Of a DNA stretch of 9,921 nt, positions 1 through 5,772 are shown one piece after another. The stretch spans positions 1 to 9,921 of the forward strand of contig NZ_CAMYFI010000075.1 of NCBI RefSeq assembly GCF_947255005.1. Reading direction: 5' to 3'. The notes under the pieces are model-generated. The model was not told the DNA's origin. It was given only the letters and a program-made list of their open reading frames with translations, and did not search any database. Positions within the stretch are counted from its first letter, which is position 1; each line of letters opens with the position of its first letter. The translations under genes were made by a program, and so were the position numbers. Origin of the DNA: an uncultured Tessaracoccus sp. Its GTDB lineage: Bacteria > Actinomycetota > Actinomycetes > Propionibacteriales > Propionibacteriaceae.

Positions 1-232
1 CACCGTCGCCGAATTCCAGGAACGCGACGGTGTACACGCCATCGCGGCACACCACCGGGTGGGCGACCTCGCCATTGGCGACACGGCGCTCGTCGTGGTG
101 GTGGGAGCCTCGCATCGGAAGCAGGCGTTCGCGTGCGCGTCGGACCTCGTCGACCGCATCAAAGAAACGCTGCCCATCTGGAAGCTCCAGCGCTTCACGG
201 ACGGAAGCGAGGAGTGGTCGCAGTGCCCCTAA
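1..232 (+). CDS. moaE: Molybdopterin synthase catalytic subunit MoaE (C-terminal part, cut by window start)
   Basis: Large subunit of cytosolic molybdopterin synthase. With thiocarboxylated MoaD it adds two sulfurs to cyclic pyranopterin monophosphate to form molybdopterin. Only the last 76 residues are here (frame starts at base 2, stop TAA 230-232); the family is usually about 140-150 aa, so roughly half is missing upstream. Visible family motifs are HHRVGDLAIGD, then GASHRKQAF (the conserved His-Arg pair), then DRIKETLPIWK, which carries the two lysines matching the active-site lysines of E. coli MoaE (K119 and K126), and an acidic GSEEW near the C terminus. The stop codon overlaps the start of the next gene by 10 bases, implying one transcript with coupled translation. 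Its partner MoaD is not in the window. Identification is confident; the N-terminal half cannot be assessed. Confidence 0.93.
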   Translation, partial: TVAEFQERDGVHAIAAHHRVGDLAIGDTALVVVVGASHRKQAFACASDLVDRIKETLPIWKLQRFTDGSEEWSQCP

Positions 233-960
233 CCCAGGCGCAACGACGGCGCTACCGCCGCAACATCGACGTGCCCGACCTGGGGGAGCGCGGCCAGGAA
301 CGCCTCGTGGCGAGCCGTGTTGTGGTGGTGGGCGCCGGCGGTCTCGGCTCAGCGACGCTGCCGTACCTCGCCGCCGCTGGCGTCGGGCACACCACCGTCG
401 TGGATGGCGACGTCGTCGAGGAAATGAACCTCCAACGCCAGGTGCTGCACCGCGACATCGGCGTGAACAAGGCGCGCTCGGCTGCCGAGACGCTGACGCG
501 CCTGAACCCGGGCGTCGAGGTGGTGGCGGTCGAGGAGTTCCTAACCACCGAGCTGGCCGCGCAACTGTTCCCGAGCGCCGACCTCGTGCTCGACTGCACC
601 GACCAATTCCCCGCGAAGTACCTCATCTCCGACGCCGCCCGCGCGGCCCGCACGCCGCTGGTGTGGGCGAGCGCGGTGGGTATGCAGGGGCAGTGCTCGT
701 TCTTCGGGCTGCCCGACGAGCACGGTGACGAGCTCTGGCTACGGGATCTGCATCCCGTCGAGCCCGAGCCCGGAACGTATCCGACCGCACTCGACATCGG
801 CATCTTGGGCTCCACCGTGGCGCAGGTCGGCACGCTGCAGGTGGGGGAGGCCCTCAAATATTTGGCCGGCTTCGGTGAGCTGCTCGTCGGCAAACTGTGG
901 CTGCTCGACGCGGCAGCATGCCGCTATCACGTGATCCCATTCCGAAAGCGAACCGTATGA
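223..960 (+). CDS. moeB: MoeB/ThiF/HesA-family adenylyltransferase (probable molybdopterin-synthase sulfur carrier activating enzyme)
   Basis: E1-like enzyme expected to adenylate the C-terminal glycine of the sulfur carrier MoaD before sulfur transfer. The GTG at 223 is chosen because GAGGAG at 209-214 lies 8 bases upstream; this gives 245 aa. Family features are an N-terminal RRYRRN segment (arginine finger region), the nucleotide-binding GAGGLG loop (residues 38-43), DGD..EEMNLQRQ (61-73), GVNKA (80-84) and LDCTDQF (123-129). It is odd in having only three cysteines (C125, C158, C233). The two CxxC pairs that bind zinc in E. coli MoeB are absent, and so is the cysteine-bearing loop near E. 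coli C187. The protein ends about where the second zinc pair would begin. There is no C-terminal rhodanese domain as in MoeZ-type proteins. The place between moaE and moeA favours MoeB over ThiF. The stop overlaps the moeA start by 4 bases. Confidence 0.85.
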   Translation: MPLTQAQRRRYRRNIDVPDLGERGQERLVASRVVVVGAGGLGSATLPYLAAAGVGHTTVVDGDVVEEMNLQRQVLHRDIGVNKARSAAETLTRLNPGVEVVAVEEFLTTELAAQLFPSADLVLDCTDQFPAKYLISDAARAARTPLVWASAVGMQGQCSFFGLPDEHGDELWLRDLHPVEPEPGTYPTALDIGILGSTVAQVGTLQVGEALKYLAGFGELLVGKLWLLDAAACRYHVIPFRKRTV

Positions 961-2156
961 GAAGCATCGACGAACACCTCGCCCACGTGCGGGCCCTCGC
1001 CCGCGAACTGCCGACCGAGGAGGTGCCGCTCATGCTCGCCGAGGGGCGCGCGCTCGCGCGCAGCCTCGACGCGCTCGTGCCGGTACCTCCGTTCACGAAT
1101 TCGGCCATGGACGGATTCGCGGTGCGTGGCGTCGACGTGCAGGCGCCGACGACACTCCCCGTCGCCGCCGACATACCCGCGGGCGCATGCGAACCCGCAC
1201 CGCTGCCGGTCGGTGCCGCCGCGCGCATCATGACGGGCGCCCCGCTGCCAGCCGGCGCGGACACCGTCGTGCCGGTCGAACTCACCGACCAACCTCGCGG
1301 CGCCACCCCACTGCCCGAGCGCGTGCGCATCGTCGAGGCAGCCGAGCCAGGCAAGCACGTGCGCGCACAGGGCGAGAACATTCAGGTGGGCGACCCCGGC
1401 GTGCCCGTCGGCACGCGTATCGACGCCGCGGTGGCGTCGTCGCTGGCGTCCATCGGGTACGGTTCGGTGCCGGTGTACGCGCGCCCGAAGGTGGCCGTCG
1501 TGACCACCGGCGACGAGCTCGTCAGCCCTGGCGAGCCCCTCCAACCCGGCCAGATTCCCGACTCGAACGGGCTGCTCGTCGCGGGGTTGGTGCGACGCTT
1601 CGGCTGTGAGGTCGTCGCAGTGCGCCGGGCTGGCGACGACGTCACGGCCTTTCAACAGCTACTCGACGAAGCCTGCGCGGATGCCGACGTGCTCGTCACC
1701 ACCGGCGGGGTATCCGTCGGGGCCTTCGACGTGGTGCGCGCCACCATCGACGCCGACTTCCACCCCGTCGCAATGCAGCCTGGCAAGCCGCAGGGCAACG
1801 GGCGTGTGCGCCTGGGGGGCCACGACATCGCGTTTCTCGGGTTGCCCGGCAACCCGGTGTCGGTGTTCGTCTCCGGGTGGGTGTTTTTGCGCGAACTCTT
1901 AGGCGCGTTCTCGGGTCACCAGGAGCCTTGGCCGTCGGTGGCGTGCACGGTGTCGCGCGGCTGGCGCACACCGAATGGTCGCGCCCAGTTCGTGCCCGTG
2001 ATGCTCGACGGCGACGTTGCGCAGCCCGCCAACGAACGCGTCTCGGGCTCGCATTTGGTGGCCTCGCTCTGGCGCGCCGACGGCTTGGCGTACGTGCCCG
2101 TCGAGGTCGACGAAGTTACCCCCGGCAGCACCCTCGACGTCTATCTGGTGAAGTAG
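957..2156 (+). CDS. moeA: Molybdopterin molybdenumtransferase MoeA
   Basis: Cytosolic enzyme that inserts molybdate into adenylated molybdopterin, releasing AMP, to yield molybdenum cofactor. The ATG at 957 overlaps the moeB stop (ATGA), giving 399 aa, normal for the family. Hallmarks in order are PPFTNSAMDGFAV (residues 44-56), GAAARIMTGAPLPAGAD (86-102), VVTTGDELV (181-189), GQIPDSNG (198-205), VTTGGVSVGAFD (247-258, the MoCF/MogA-like domain), MQPGKPQGNGRV (273-284) and FLGLPGNPVSVFVSG (293-307). The C-terminal domain IV begins near residue 320. All expected catalytic motifs appear intact. It lies between moeB and moaC with a 4-base gap to moaC, so it is translated within the same cofactor operon. 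Confidence 0.96.
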   Translation: MRSIDEHLAHVRALARELPTEEVPLMLAEGRALARSLDALVPVPPFTNSAMDGFAVRGVDVQAPTTLPVAADIPAGACEPAPLPVGAAARIMTGAPLPAGADTVVPVELTDQPRGATPLPERVRIVEAAEPGKHVRAQGENIQVGDPGVPVGTRIDAAVASSLASIGYGSVPVYARPKVAVVTTGDELVSPGEPLQPGQIPDSNGLLVAGLVRRFGCEVVAVRRAGDDVTAFQQLLDEACADADVLVTTGGVSVGAFDVVRATIDADFHPVAMQPGKPQGNGRVRLGGHDIAFLGLPGNPVSVFVSGWVFLRELLGAFSGHQEPWPSVACTVSRGWRTPNGRAQFVPVMLDGDVAQPANERVSGSHLVASLWRADGLAYVPVEVDEVTPGSTLDVYLVK

Positions 2157-2160
2157 GGCC

Positions 2161-2634
2161 ATGAAATTTACGCATCTTGATTCCGACGGCGCCGCCCGCA
2201 TGGTGGATGTGACGAGCAAGCAACCGAGCGTTAGAGAAGCGACGGCTGTGGCGACGGTGCGCTGCTCGCCCGACGTGGTGGCGGCCCTGCGCGACGGCAC
2301 CGTGCCGAAAGGCGACGTGCTCGCGGTGGCCCGCGTGGCTGGGATTGCCGCGACGAAGAAGGTGCCCGAGCTGCTCCCGCTGGCACACGTGATTGGTGTG
2401 CACGGGTGCGTGGTTGATCTCGCCATCGAAGATCACGGCGTCGATATCCGCGCGACGGTCCGCACCGCCGACCGCACCGGTGTCGAGATGGAGGCGCTCA
2501 CCGCGGTGACGGTGGCGGCGCTGGCCGTCGTGGACATGGTCAAGGGCGTGGACCGCTCGGCTGAGGTCGTCTCTGCGAAGATCATCGCCAAATCGGGCGG
2601 GCGTTCGGGCGATTGGACGCGCCCGGAGGTGTAA
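2161..2634 (+). CDS. moaC: Cyclic pyranopterin monophosphate synthase accessory protein MoaC
   Basis: Acts after the radical-SAM enzyme MoaA, converting 3',8-cyclo-GTP to cyclic pyranopterin monophosphate, the first stable intermediate of molybdenum cofactor synthesis. It has 157 aa, a normal length. Diagnostic stretches are RMVDVTSK (residues 13-20), PKGDVLAVARVAGI (49-62, with K50 at the place of E. coli K51), TGVEMEALTAVTVAAL (106-121), VDMVKGVD (124-131, carrying the conserved Asp and Lys) and AKSGGRSGDW (143-152). The usual LIPLCHPL active-site loop reads LLPLAHVI here: the essential His (H76) is kept but the flanking Cys and Pro are replaced. It starts 4 bases after the moeA stop with only a weak ribosome site, so it probably depends on translational coupling. 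moaA is not in the window. Confidence 0.93.
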   Translation: MKFTHLDSDGAARMVDVTSKQPSVREATAVATVRCSPDVVAALRDGTVPKGDVLAVARVAGIAATKKVPELLPLAHVIGVHGCVVDLAIEDHGVDIRATVRTADRTGVEMEALTAVTVAALAVVDMVKGVDRSAEVVSAKIIAKSGGRSGDWTRPEV

Positions 2635-2635
2635 G

Positions 2636-2655
2636 TGTGCCTCGCTGGAGGCACA
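2636..2655 (+). other. Intercistronic hairpin between moaC and the next small gene
   Basis: TGTGCCTC (2636-2643) and GAGGCACA (2648-2655) form a perfect 8-bp stem closed by a 4-base GCTG loop. It begins one base after the moaC stop and ends 12 bases before the ribosome site of the next gene. No T-run follows, so it does not look like an intrinsic terminator. An RNA-processing or 3'-end stabilising element, or translational uncoupling of the two genes, is more likely. The pairing is seen directly; the function is inferred. Confidence 0.5.
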
Positions 2656-2667
2656 GCGTCGAAGGTA

Positions 2668-2676
2668 TAAGGAGGA
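2668..2676 (+). promoter_or_regulatory. Strong ribosome binding site for the DUF6457-like gene
   Basis: TAAGGAGGA lies 5 bases upstream of the ATG at 2682 and is nearly a full anti-Shine-Dalgarno match, by far the strongest in the window. It decides the start: a longer frame opening at 2613 would begin inside moaC and place this site within coding sequence. It also suggests the small protein is translated independently and efficiently, unlike the coupled genes upstream. Confidence 0.8.
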
Positions 2677-2681
2677 GAGAT

Positions 2682-2912
2682 ATGCGCAAAGAAGACCGTA
2701 GCGAATGGCGTCCCTTCATCGAGCGCGCGTGCAAGGCCGTTGGCGTTGACCCGGCTGGCATCGACGAGGATCTCATCCTGGAGCTGACCGCCCGCATCGC
2801 GCACGAGGGGGAGCGCCCCATGGCGCCGGTGGGCGCGTACATTCTTGGTTTGGCCGTGGCGGCCGGCGGCGACCCTGTGGAGCTACGCGCCAAGATCGAA
2901 GACGCCATCTGA
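2682..2912 (+). CDS. Small DUF6457-like protein of molybdenum-cofactor loci
   Basis: A 76-aa soluble protein, mostly helical by composition, with no signal peptide, membrane segment or cysteine-rich motif apart from one Cys near residue 18. The pattern W..FI..ACKAVGV (about residues 9-22), an acidic D.DLILEL.ARIAHE segment (about 32-46), then RP.APVGAYILGLA (48-60) and a short C-terminal helix resemble the actinobacterial DUF6457 family. From memory, that family occurs beside or fused to molybdenum-cofactor genes such as mobA. No biochemical function is known to me, so a role in cofactor synthesis rests on position alone. It is the last gene before the repeat-rich intergenic region. The gene is well supported by its ribosome site; the family assignment is moderately sure. 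Confidence 0.72.
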   Translation: MRKEDRSEWRPFIERACKAVGVDPAGIDEDLILELTARIAHEGERPMAPVGAYILGLAVAAGGDPVELRAKIEDAI

Positions 2913-2920
2913 GCGCCGCT

Positions 2921-2940
2921 CCGGTGATTGAGTAGCGGCC
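2921..2940 (+). repeat. Partial copy of the intergenic hairpin repeat (copy A)
   Basis: The 20 bases match exactly the 5' half of copy D (from 3088), including GGTGATTGAGTAGCGGCC. The returning half of the hairpin is missing and is replaced by a GC-rich spacer that also precedes copy D. It looks like a truncated or recombined copy. Confidence 0.6.
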
Positions 2941-2951
2941 GGCGCGCGGAA

Positions 2952-2992
2952 CCGGTGGTTGAGTAGCCCGCGTAGCGGGCGTGTCGAAACCC
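2952..2992 (+). repeat. Intergenic hairpin repeat, copy B
   Basis: Imperfect palindrome of the actinobacterial type that opens with GGTTGAGTAG and closes with GTGTCGAAACC. The inner stem is GCCCGC (2966-2971) pairing with GCGGGC (2975-2980) around a 3-base GTA loop. The outer ends GGTT and AACC also pair. Such repeats are common between genes in Propionibacteriaceae and related Actinobacteria; no specific function is established to my knowledge. Confidence 0.8.
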
Positions 2993-2995
2993 GGT

Positions 2996-3031
2996 GGCGC
3001 GTCTCGATACGGGCCTTCGGCCCTACTCGAC
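2996..3031 (-). repeat. Intergenic hairpin repeat, copy C (inverted)
   Basis: Same repeat as copy B but in the opposite orientation: read on the - strand it opens with GTCGAGTAG and closes with GTATCGAGAC. The inner stem is GGGCC (3011-3015) pairing with GGCCC (3019-3023) around a TTC loop. Only a few bases separate it from copy B, giving a tail-to-tail pair. Confidence 0.8.
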
Positions 3032-3042
3032 AGTCGGTCGGT

Positions 3043-3051
3043 GGGGGGGGG
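3043..3051 (+). repeat. Homopolymer run of nine G
   Basis: Nine consecutive G lie between repeat copies C and D, about 200 bases before dmsA. Runs of this length are prone to slippage and to sequencing error. It is non-coding, so a length change would not shift a frame. Confidence 0.7.
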
Positions 3052-3086
3052 ACACTCGACGGCCGGGTGGTGCCCGGCGCGCGGTC

Positions 3087-3128
3087 CCGGTGATTGAGTA
3101 GCGGCCGGAGGCCGCGTATCGAAATCAC
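3087..3128 (+). repeat. Intergenic hairpin repeat, copy D
   Basis: Same orientation as copy B. The inner stem is GCGGCC (3101-3106) pairing with GGCCGC (3110-3115) around a GGA loop; the outer arms GTGATT and AATCAC pair perfectly. It differs from copy B in the inner stem and in the outer arm, each time on both sides. The 29 bases at 3074-3102 also match 2939-2967 with three differences, so the flanking spacer was duplicated along with the repeat. Confidence 0.8.
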
Positions 3129-3178
3129 ACCCACTTCCAACGGAATGAACAACGAGTTCTACGCCACGGATGTCCTAG

Positions 3179-3209
3179 TTGCAGCCAAAACTATCGAATG
3201 TCGTAGACT
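3179..3209 (+). promoter_or_regulatory. Possible promoter of the dms operon
   Basis: TTGCAG (3179-3184) and TAGACT (3204-3209, matching the actinobacterial TAnnnT -10 pattern) are 19 bases apart, slightly long. Initiation would fall near 3216, leaving a leader of about 35 bases before the chosen dmsA start. No convincing FNR-type or other operator was found, although anaerobic control would be expected. This is a weak, pattern-based call. Confidence 0.3.
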
Positions 3210-3250
3210 GCTGGATTGAAGCTGATCGGTCAACGAGTGCAAGGATGAAC

Positions 3251-5761
3251 ATGAGCGCTGAAGCCACAACTGTCGACCGCACCCAGTCTGGGGTGAGCCG
3301 TCGCTCCTTCGTCACCTGGTCTGCCGCTCTCGGCGGAGGCGGTGCGTTGGTGGCGAGCAACGCACAGTTCCTGGGTATGCCAGCCAAAGACTCCGTGGCT
3401 GCGGCCGTCGAAGGCATTAAAGACGCGAAGACCACCTGGAGTGCCTGCATCGTCAACTGCGGCTCTCGATGCCCGCTGCGGCTGCAAGTAGTCGACGGTC
3501 AGATCAAGCGCGTGCTGCCCGACAACACCGGCGACGACTCGTTGCTCGGGCGTCAGATCAGGGCGTGTGTGCGCGGACGCAACATGCGCCAGCGCGTCTA
3601 CAACCCCAGCCGTATTAAGAAGCCACTGAAGCGCCGTGAGGGCACGAAGCGCGGTGAAGGGGTCTGGGACGAGATCTCCTGGGACGAAGCCTTCCAGCTC
3701 TACGCCGACGAGTTAAAGCGAGTCATTAAGGAGCACGGTAACGAAGCTTGCTTCATGGTCTACGGTTCAGGCGTGTGGAACGCGCATGTGTCTGCCGGTG
3801 CGTTGCCTAAGCGCATCTTTAACCTCATGGGTGGCCAGCTGAACTACTACGGCAACTACTCGTTCTCGCAGCTCGGTACCATCACTCGGTTCCACTACGG
3901 CATGGAGGGCGAGTGTCCGTCGAACTCCATTGAAAACACCGTGCTGCACAGCAAGATGTGGGTGTTGTGGGGACACAATCCACAAGAAACCCGGATGTCA
4001 GGCGGCGGCAACCTCTGGACGTCGCTACAAGCGGCGAAGAAGGATGGCCTCCACATTGCGGTAGTTGACCCCCGCCAATCCGACTCCGTCACCGTGCTGG
4101 CCGACGAATGGATCGCCCCGCGTCCGGGCACTGACGCGGCGCTGGTAGCTGGAATCATCAAGCACATTCTCGACAACAACCTGCAAGACCAGGAGTTCCT
4201 CGACAAGTACTGCGTCGGCTTCGACGAGAAGACCATGCCCGACGGTGTGCCTGCCAACCTTTCCTACCGCTCGTACCTTGAAGGCAAGGGTGAGGACGGT
4301 ATCGAGAAGACTCCTGAGTGGGCTGCGGAGATCACCGGCGTTCCGGCCGACCGCATCCGTGACTTCGCCACTCGCCTTGCGATCACCAAGCCGGTGAACA
4401 TTGTGCAGGGTTGGGGCCCACAGCGGCACGCCAACGGAGAGAACCAGGTGCGCGCCATCTACACGCTCGCGGCCGTGCTCGGGCAGGTGGGCATCCCTGG
4501 CGGCGGCACTGGCGGCCAAGAGGGGTACCTGTGGCCTAAGACGCCGTGGATTTCCGCAGGCGAGAACCCGATCCCAGATGCGATCTCGAACTTCGGTTGG
4601 GTAGACGCCATCGACCATGGCGAGGAAATGACCGCCACGAAGGATGGTGTGCGGGGCACCGACCGTCTGAAGACCGGCATCAAGTTCATGGTGGAGTTTG
4701 GCGGCAACATGCTCGCCAGCCAGCATGCCGATAACGGCAGACTGCGCAAGCTGCTCCAAGACGACAGCAAGTGCGAGTTTATCTGTGTGATCGATAACCA
4801 GTTCACTCGCTCCTGCGAGCTAGCGGATCTCGTCTTGCCCGACTGCACGACGGCGGAACGCTGGGACCTGGTTCCCAGCGAGTACACCGGCGACATGGCA
4901 TACCTGATTGCCTGTGAGCCGGCCATCGAACCGCTCTACGATTCGAAGCCTGGCTACGACATCTTCACCGGTATCGCCGAGAAGCTTGGGATCAAGGAAG
5001 AGTTCACGGAAGGGCGCGATCTCGAAGGCTGGGCCCGCCACCTTTACGATGAGGGCCGCAAGGAGGTACCCACGCTTCCCGAGTCGTTCGACGACTTCGT
5101 TCAGAAGGGCGTCCACCGCTACTATGCTAACGAGGAAAACCCTGAGGAAGGCACCTACGTCGGGCTCAAGGAGTTCCGCGACGACCCCGTCGCCAACCCG
5201 CTGGACACCCCGTCGGGGAAGATCGAGATTTTCTCCAAGGAACTGTGGGAGATGAGTAAAACCTGGGAGTTCCCGGAGGCACGCCCAGGCGACAAGGTGT
5301 CGGCCATCCCCGAGTACATCGCGACGTGGGAGGGCGCTGAGGAGGCCATGGCCAAGGACGCTAAATACCCCATTCAGCTCATCGGCCATCACTACAAGCA
5401 GCGCACCCACTCCACCTACGGCAACCTGCAACGCAACAACGAGCTGCACCCGCAGGCCGTGTGGCTGAACCCGATGGACGCCGAACAACGTGGCATTAAG
5501 AACGGCGACATCGTCGGTCTGTTCAATGATCGGGGACGGGTGCACATCCAGGCGAAGGTCACGCCGCGCATCATGCCGGGCGTCGCATCGCTCCCGCAGG
5601 GTGCGTGGATCAAATGGGATAAGGACGGGATTGACCACGGTGGCTCGGTGAACGTGTTGTCGAGCATGCATCCCGCGCCTGTTTCGAAGGGCAATTGTCA
5701 GCACACGAACCTCGTGCAGGTGGAGCTCGTCAGCTCTGAGCCGGCACCTAAGAAAGCTTGA
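3251..5761 (+). CDS. dmsA: Anaerobic dimethyl sulfoxide reductase catalytic subunit DmsA (Tat-exported)
   Basis: Molybdopterin-containing subunit that reduces DMSO or related S- and N-oxides. The ATG at 3251 is chosen because AAGGA at 3241-3245 is properly spaced; this gives 836 aa, close to E. coli DmsA, and a TTG at 3179 or ATG at 3245 would fit less well. A twin-arginine signal, SRRSFVTW (residues 16-23), precedes a hydrophobic stretch to about 43, so the folded enzyme is exported. Cluster FS0 is bound by C66-x3-C70-x3-C74 and C106, in the CIVNCGSRCPLR context typical of DmsA. The loop LNYYGNYSFSQ holds the presumed serine molybdenum ligand, S204. Further DmsA-like stretches are HNPQETRMSGGG, GWGPQRHANGE, QHADNGR and, in the C-terminal cofactor domain, HYKQRTHSTYGN and NDRGRVHIQAKVTPR. 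The protein follows E. coli DmsA along its length. DMSO as physiological substrate is inferred. Confidence 0.95.
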   Translation: MSAEATTVDRTQSGVSRRSFVTWSAALGGGGALVASNAQFLGMPAKDSVAAAVEGIKDAKTTWSACIVNCGSRCPLRLQVVDGQIKRVLPDNTGDDSLLGRQIRACVRGRNMRQRVYNPSRIKKPLKRREGTKRGEGVWDEISWDEAFQLYADELKRVIKEHGNEACFMVYGSGVWNAHVSAGALPKRIFNLMGGQLNYYGNYSFSQLGTITRFHYGMEGECPSNSIENTVLHSKMWVLWGHNPQETRMSGGGNLWTSLQAAKKDGLHIAVVDPRQSDSVTVLADEWIAPRPGTDAALVAGIIKHILDNNLQDQEFLDKYCVGFDEKTMPDGVPANLSYRSYLEGKGEDGIEKTPEWAAEITGVPADRIRDFATRLAITKPVNIVQGWGPQRHANGENQVRAIYTLAAVLGQVGIPGGGTGGQEGYLWPKTPWISAGENPIPDAISNFGWVDAIDHGEEMTATKDGVRGTDRLKTGIKFMVEFGGNMLASQHADNGRLRKLLQDDSKCEFICVIDNQFTRSCELADLVLPDCTTAERWDLVPSEYTGDMAYLIACEPAIEPLYDSKPGYDIFTGIAEKLGIKEEFTEGRDLEGWARHLYDEGRKEVPTLPESFDDFVQKGVHRYYANEENPEEGTYVGLKEFRDDPVANPLDTPSGKIEIFSKELWEMSKTWEFPEARPGDKVSAIPEYIATWEGAEEAMAKDAKYPIQLIGHHYKQRTHSTYGNLQRNNELHPQAVWLNPMDAEQRGIKNGDIVGLFNDRGRVHIQAKVTPRIMPGVASLPQGAWIKWDKDGIDHGGSVNVLSSMHPAPVSKGNCQHTNLVQVELVSSEPAPKKA

Positions 5762-5772
5762 GGAGACGACTG

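Larger units (their letters stand above)
2913..3250. other. 338-base intergenic region between the cofactor and dms operons
   Basis: No credible coding sequence is seen here. Bases 2921-3128 carry a cluster of short hairpin repeats listed separately, together with a run of nine G at 3043-3051. Bases 3129-3250 are less GC-rich and hold the probable promoter and leader of dmsA. No T-rich intrinsic terminator is visible for the upstream operon; the repeat hairpins may serve that role, which is inference. Confidence 0.75.

Noticed and set aside
133..222. Longer 5' end for the moeB gene, starting at an upstream codon (133)
   Set aside because: It would overlap moaE by 100 bases and adds an Arg/Pro-rich tail unlike the family; GTG 223 has a well-placed GAGGAG site.
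3216..3233. Possible FNR/CRP-type operator TTGA...TCAA before dmsA
   Set aside because: The half-sites are 10 bases apart instead of 6 and only four bases per arm pair, so it does not match the consensus.
3179..3250. Longer DmsA with a TTG start at 3179
   Set aside because: It would push the twin-arginine motif to about residue 40 and has no ribosome site; the AAGGA at 3241-3245 fits ATG 3251.
2913..3250. CRISPR array or insertion-sequence remnant
   Set aside because: The repeats are few, palindromic, differ in their stems and occur in both orientations, with no regular spacers and no transposase fragment or target duplication.
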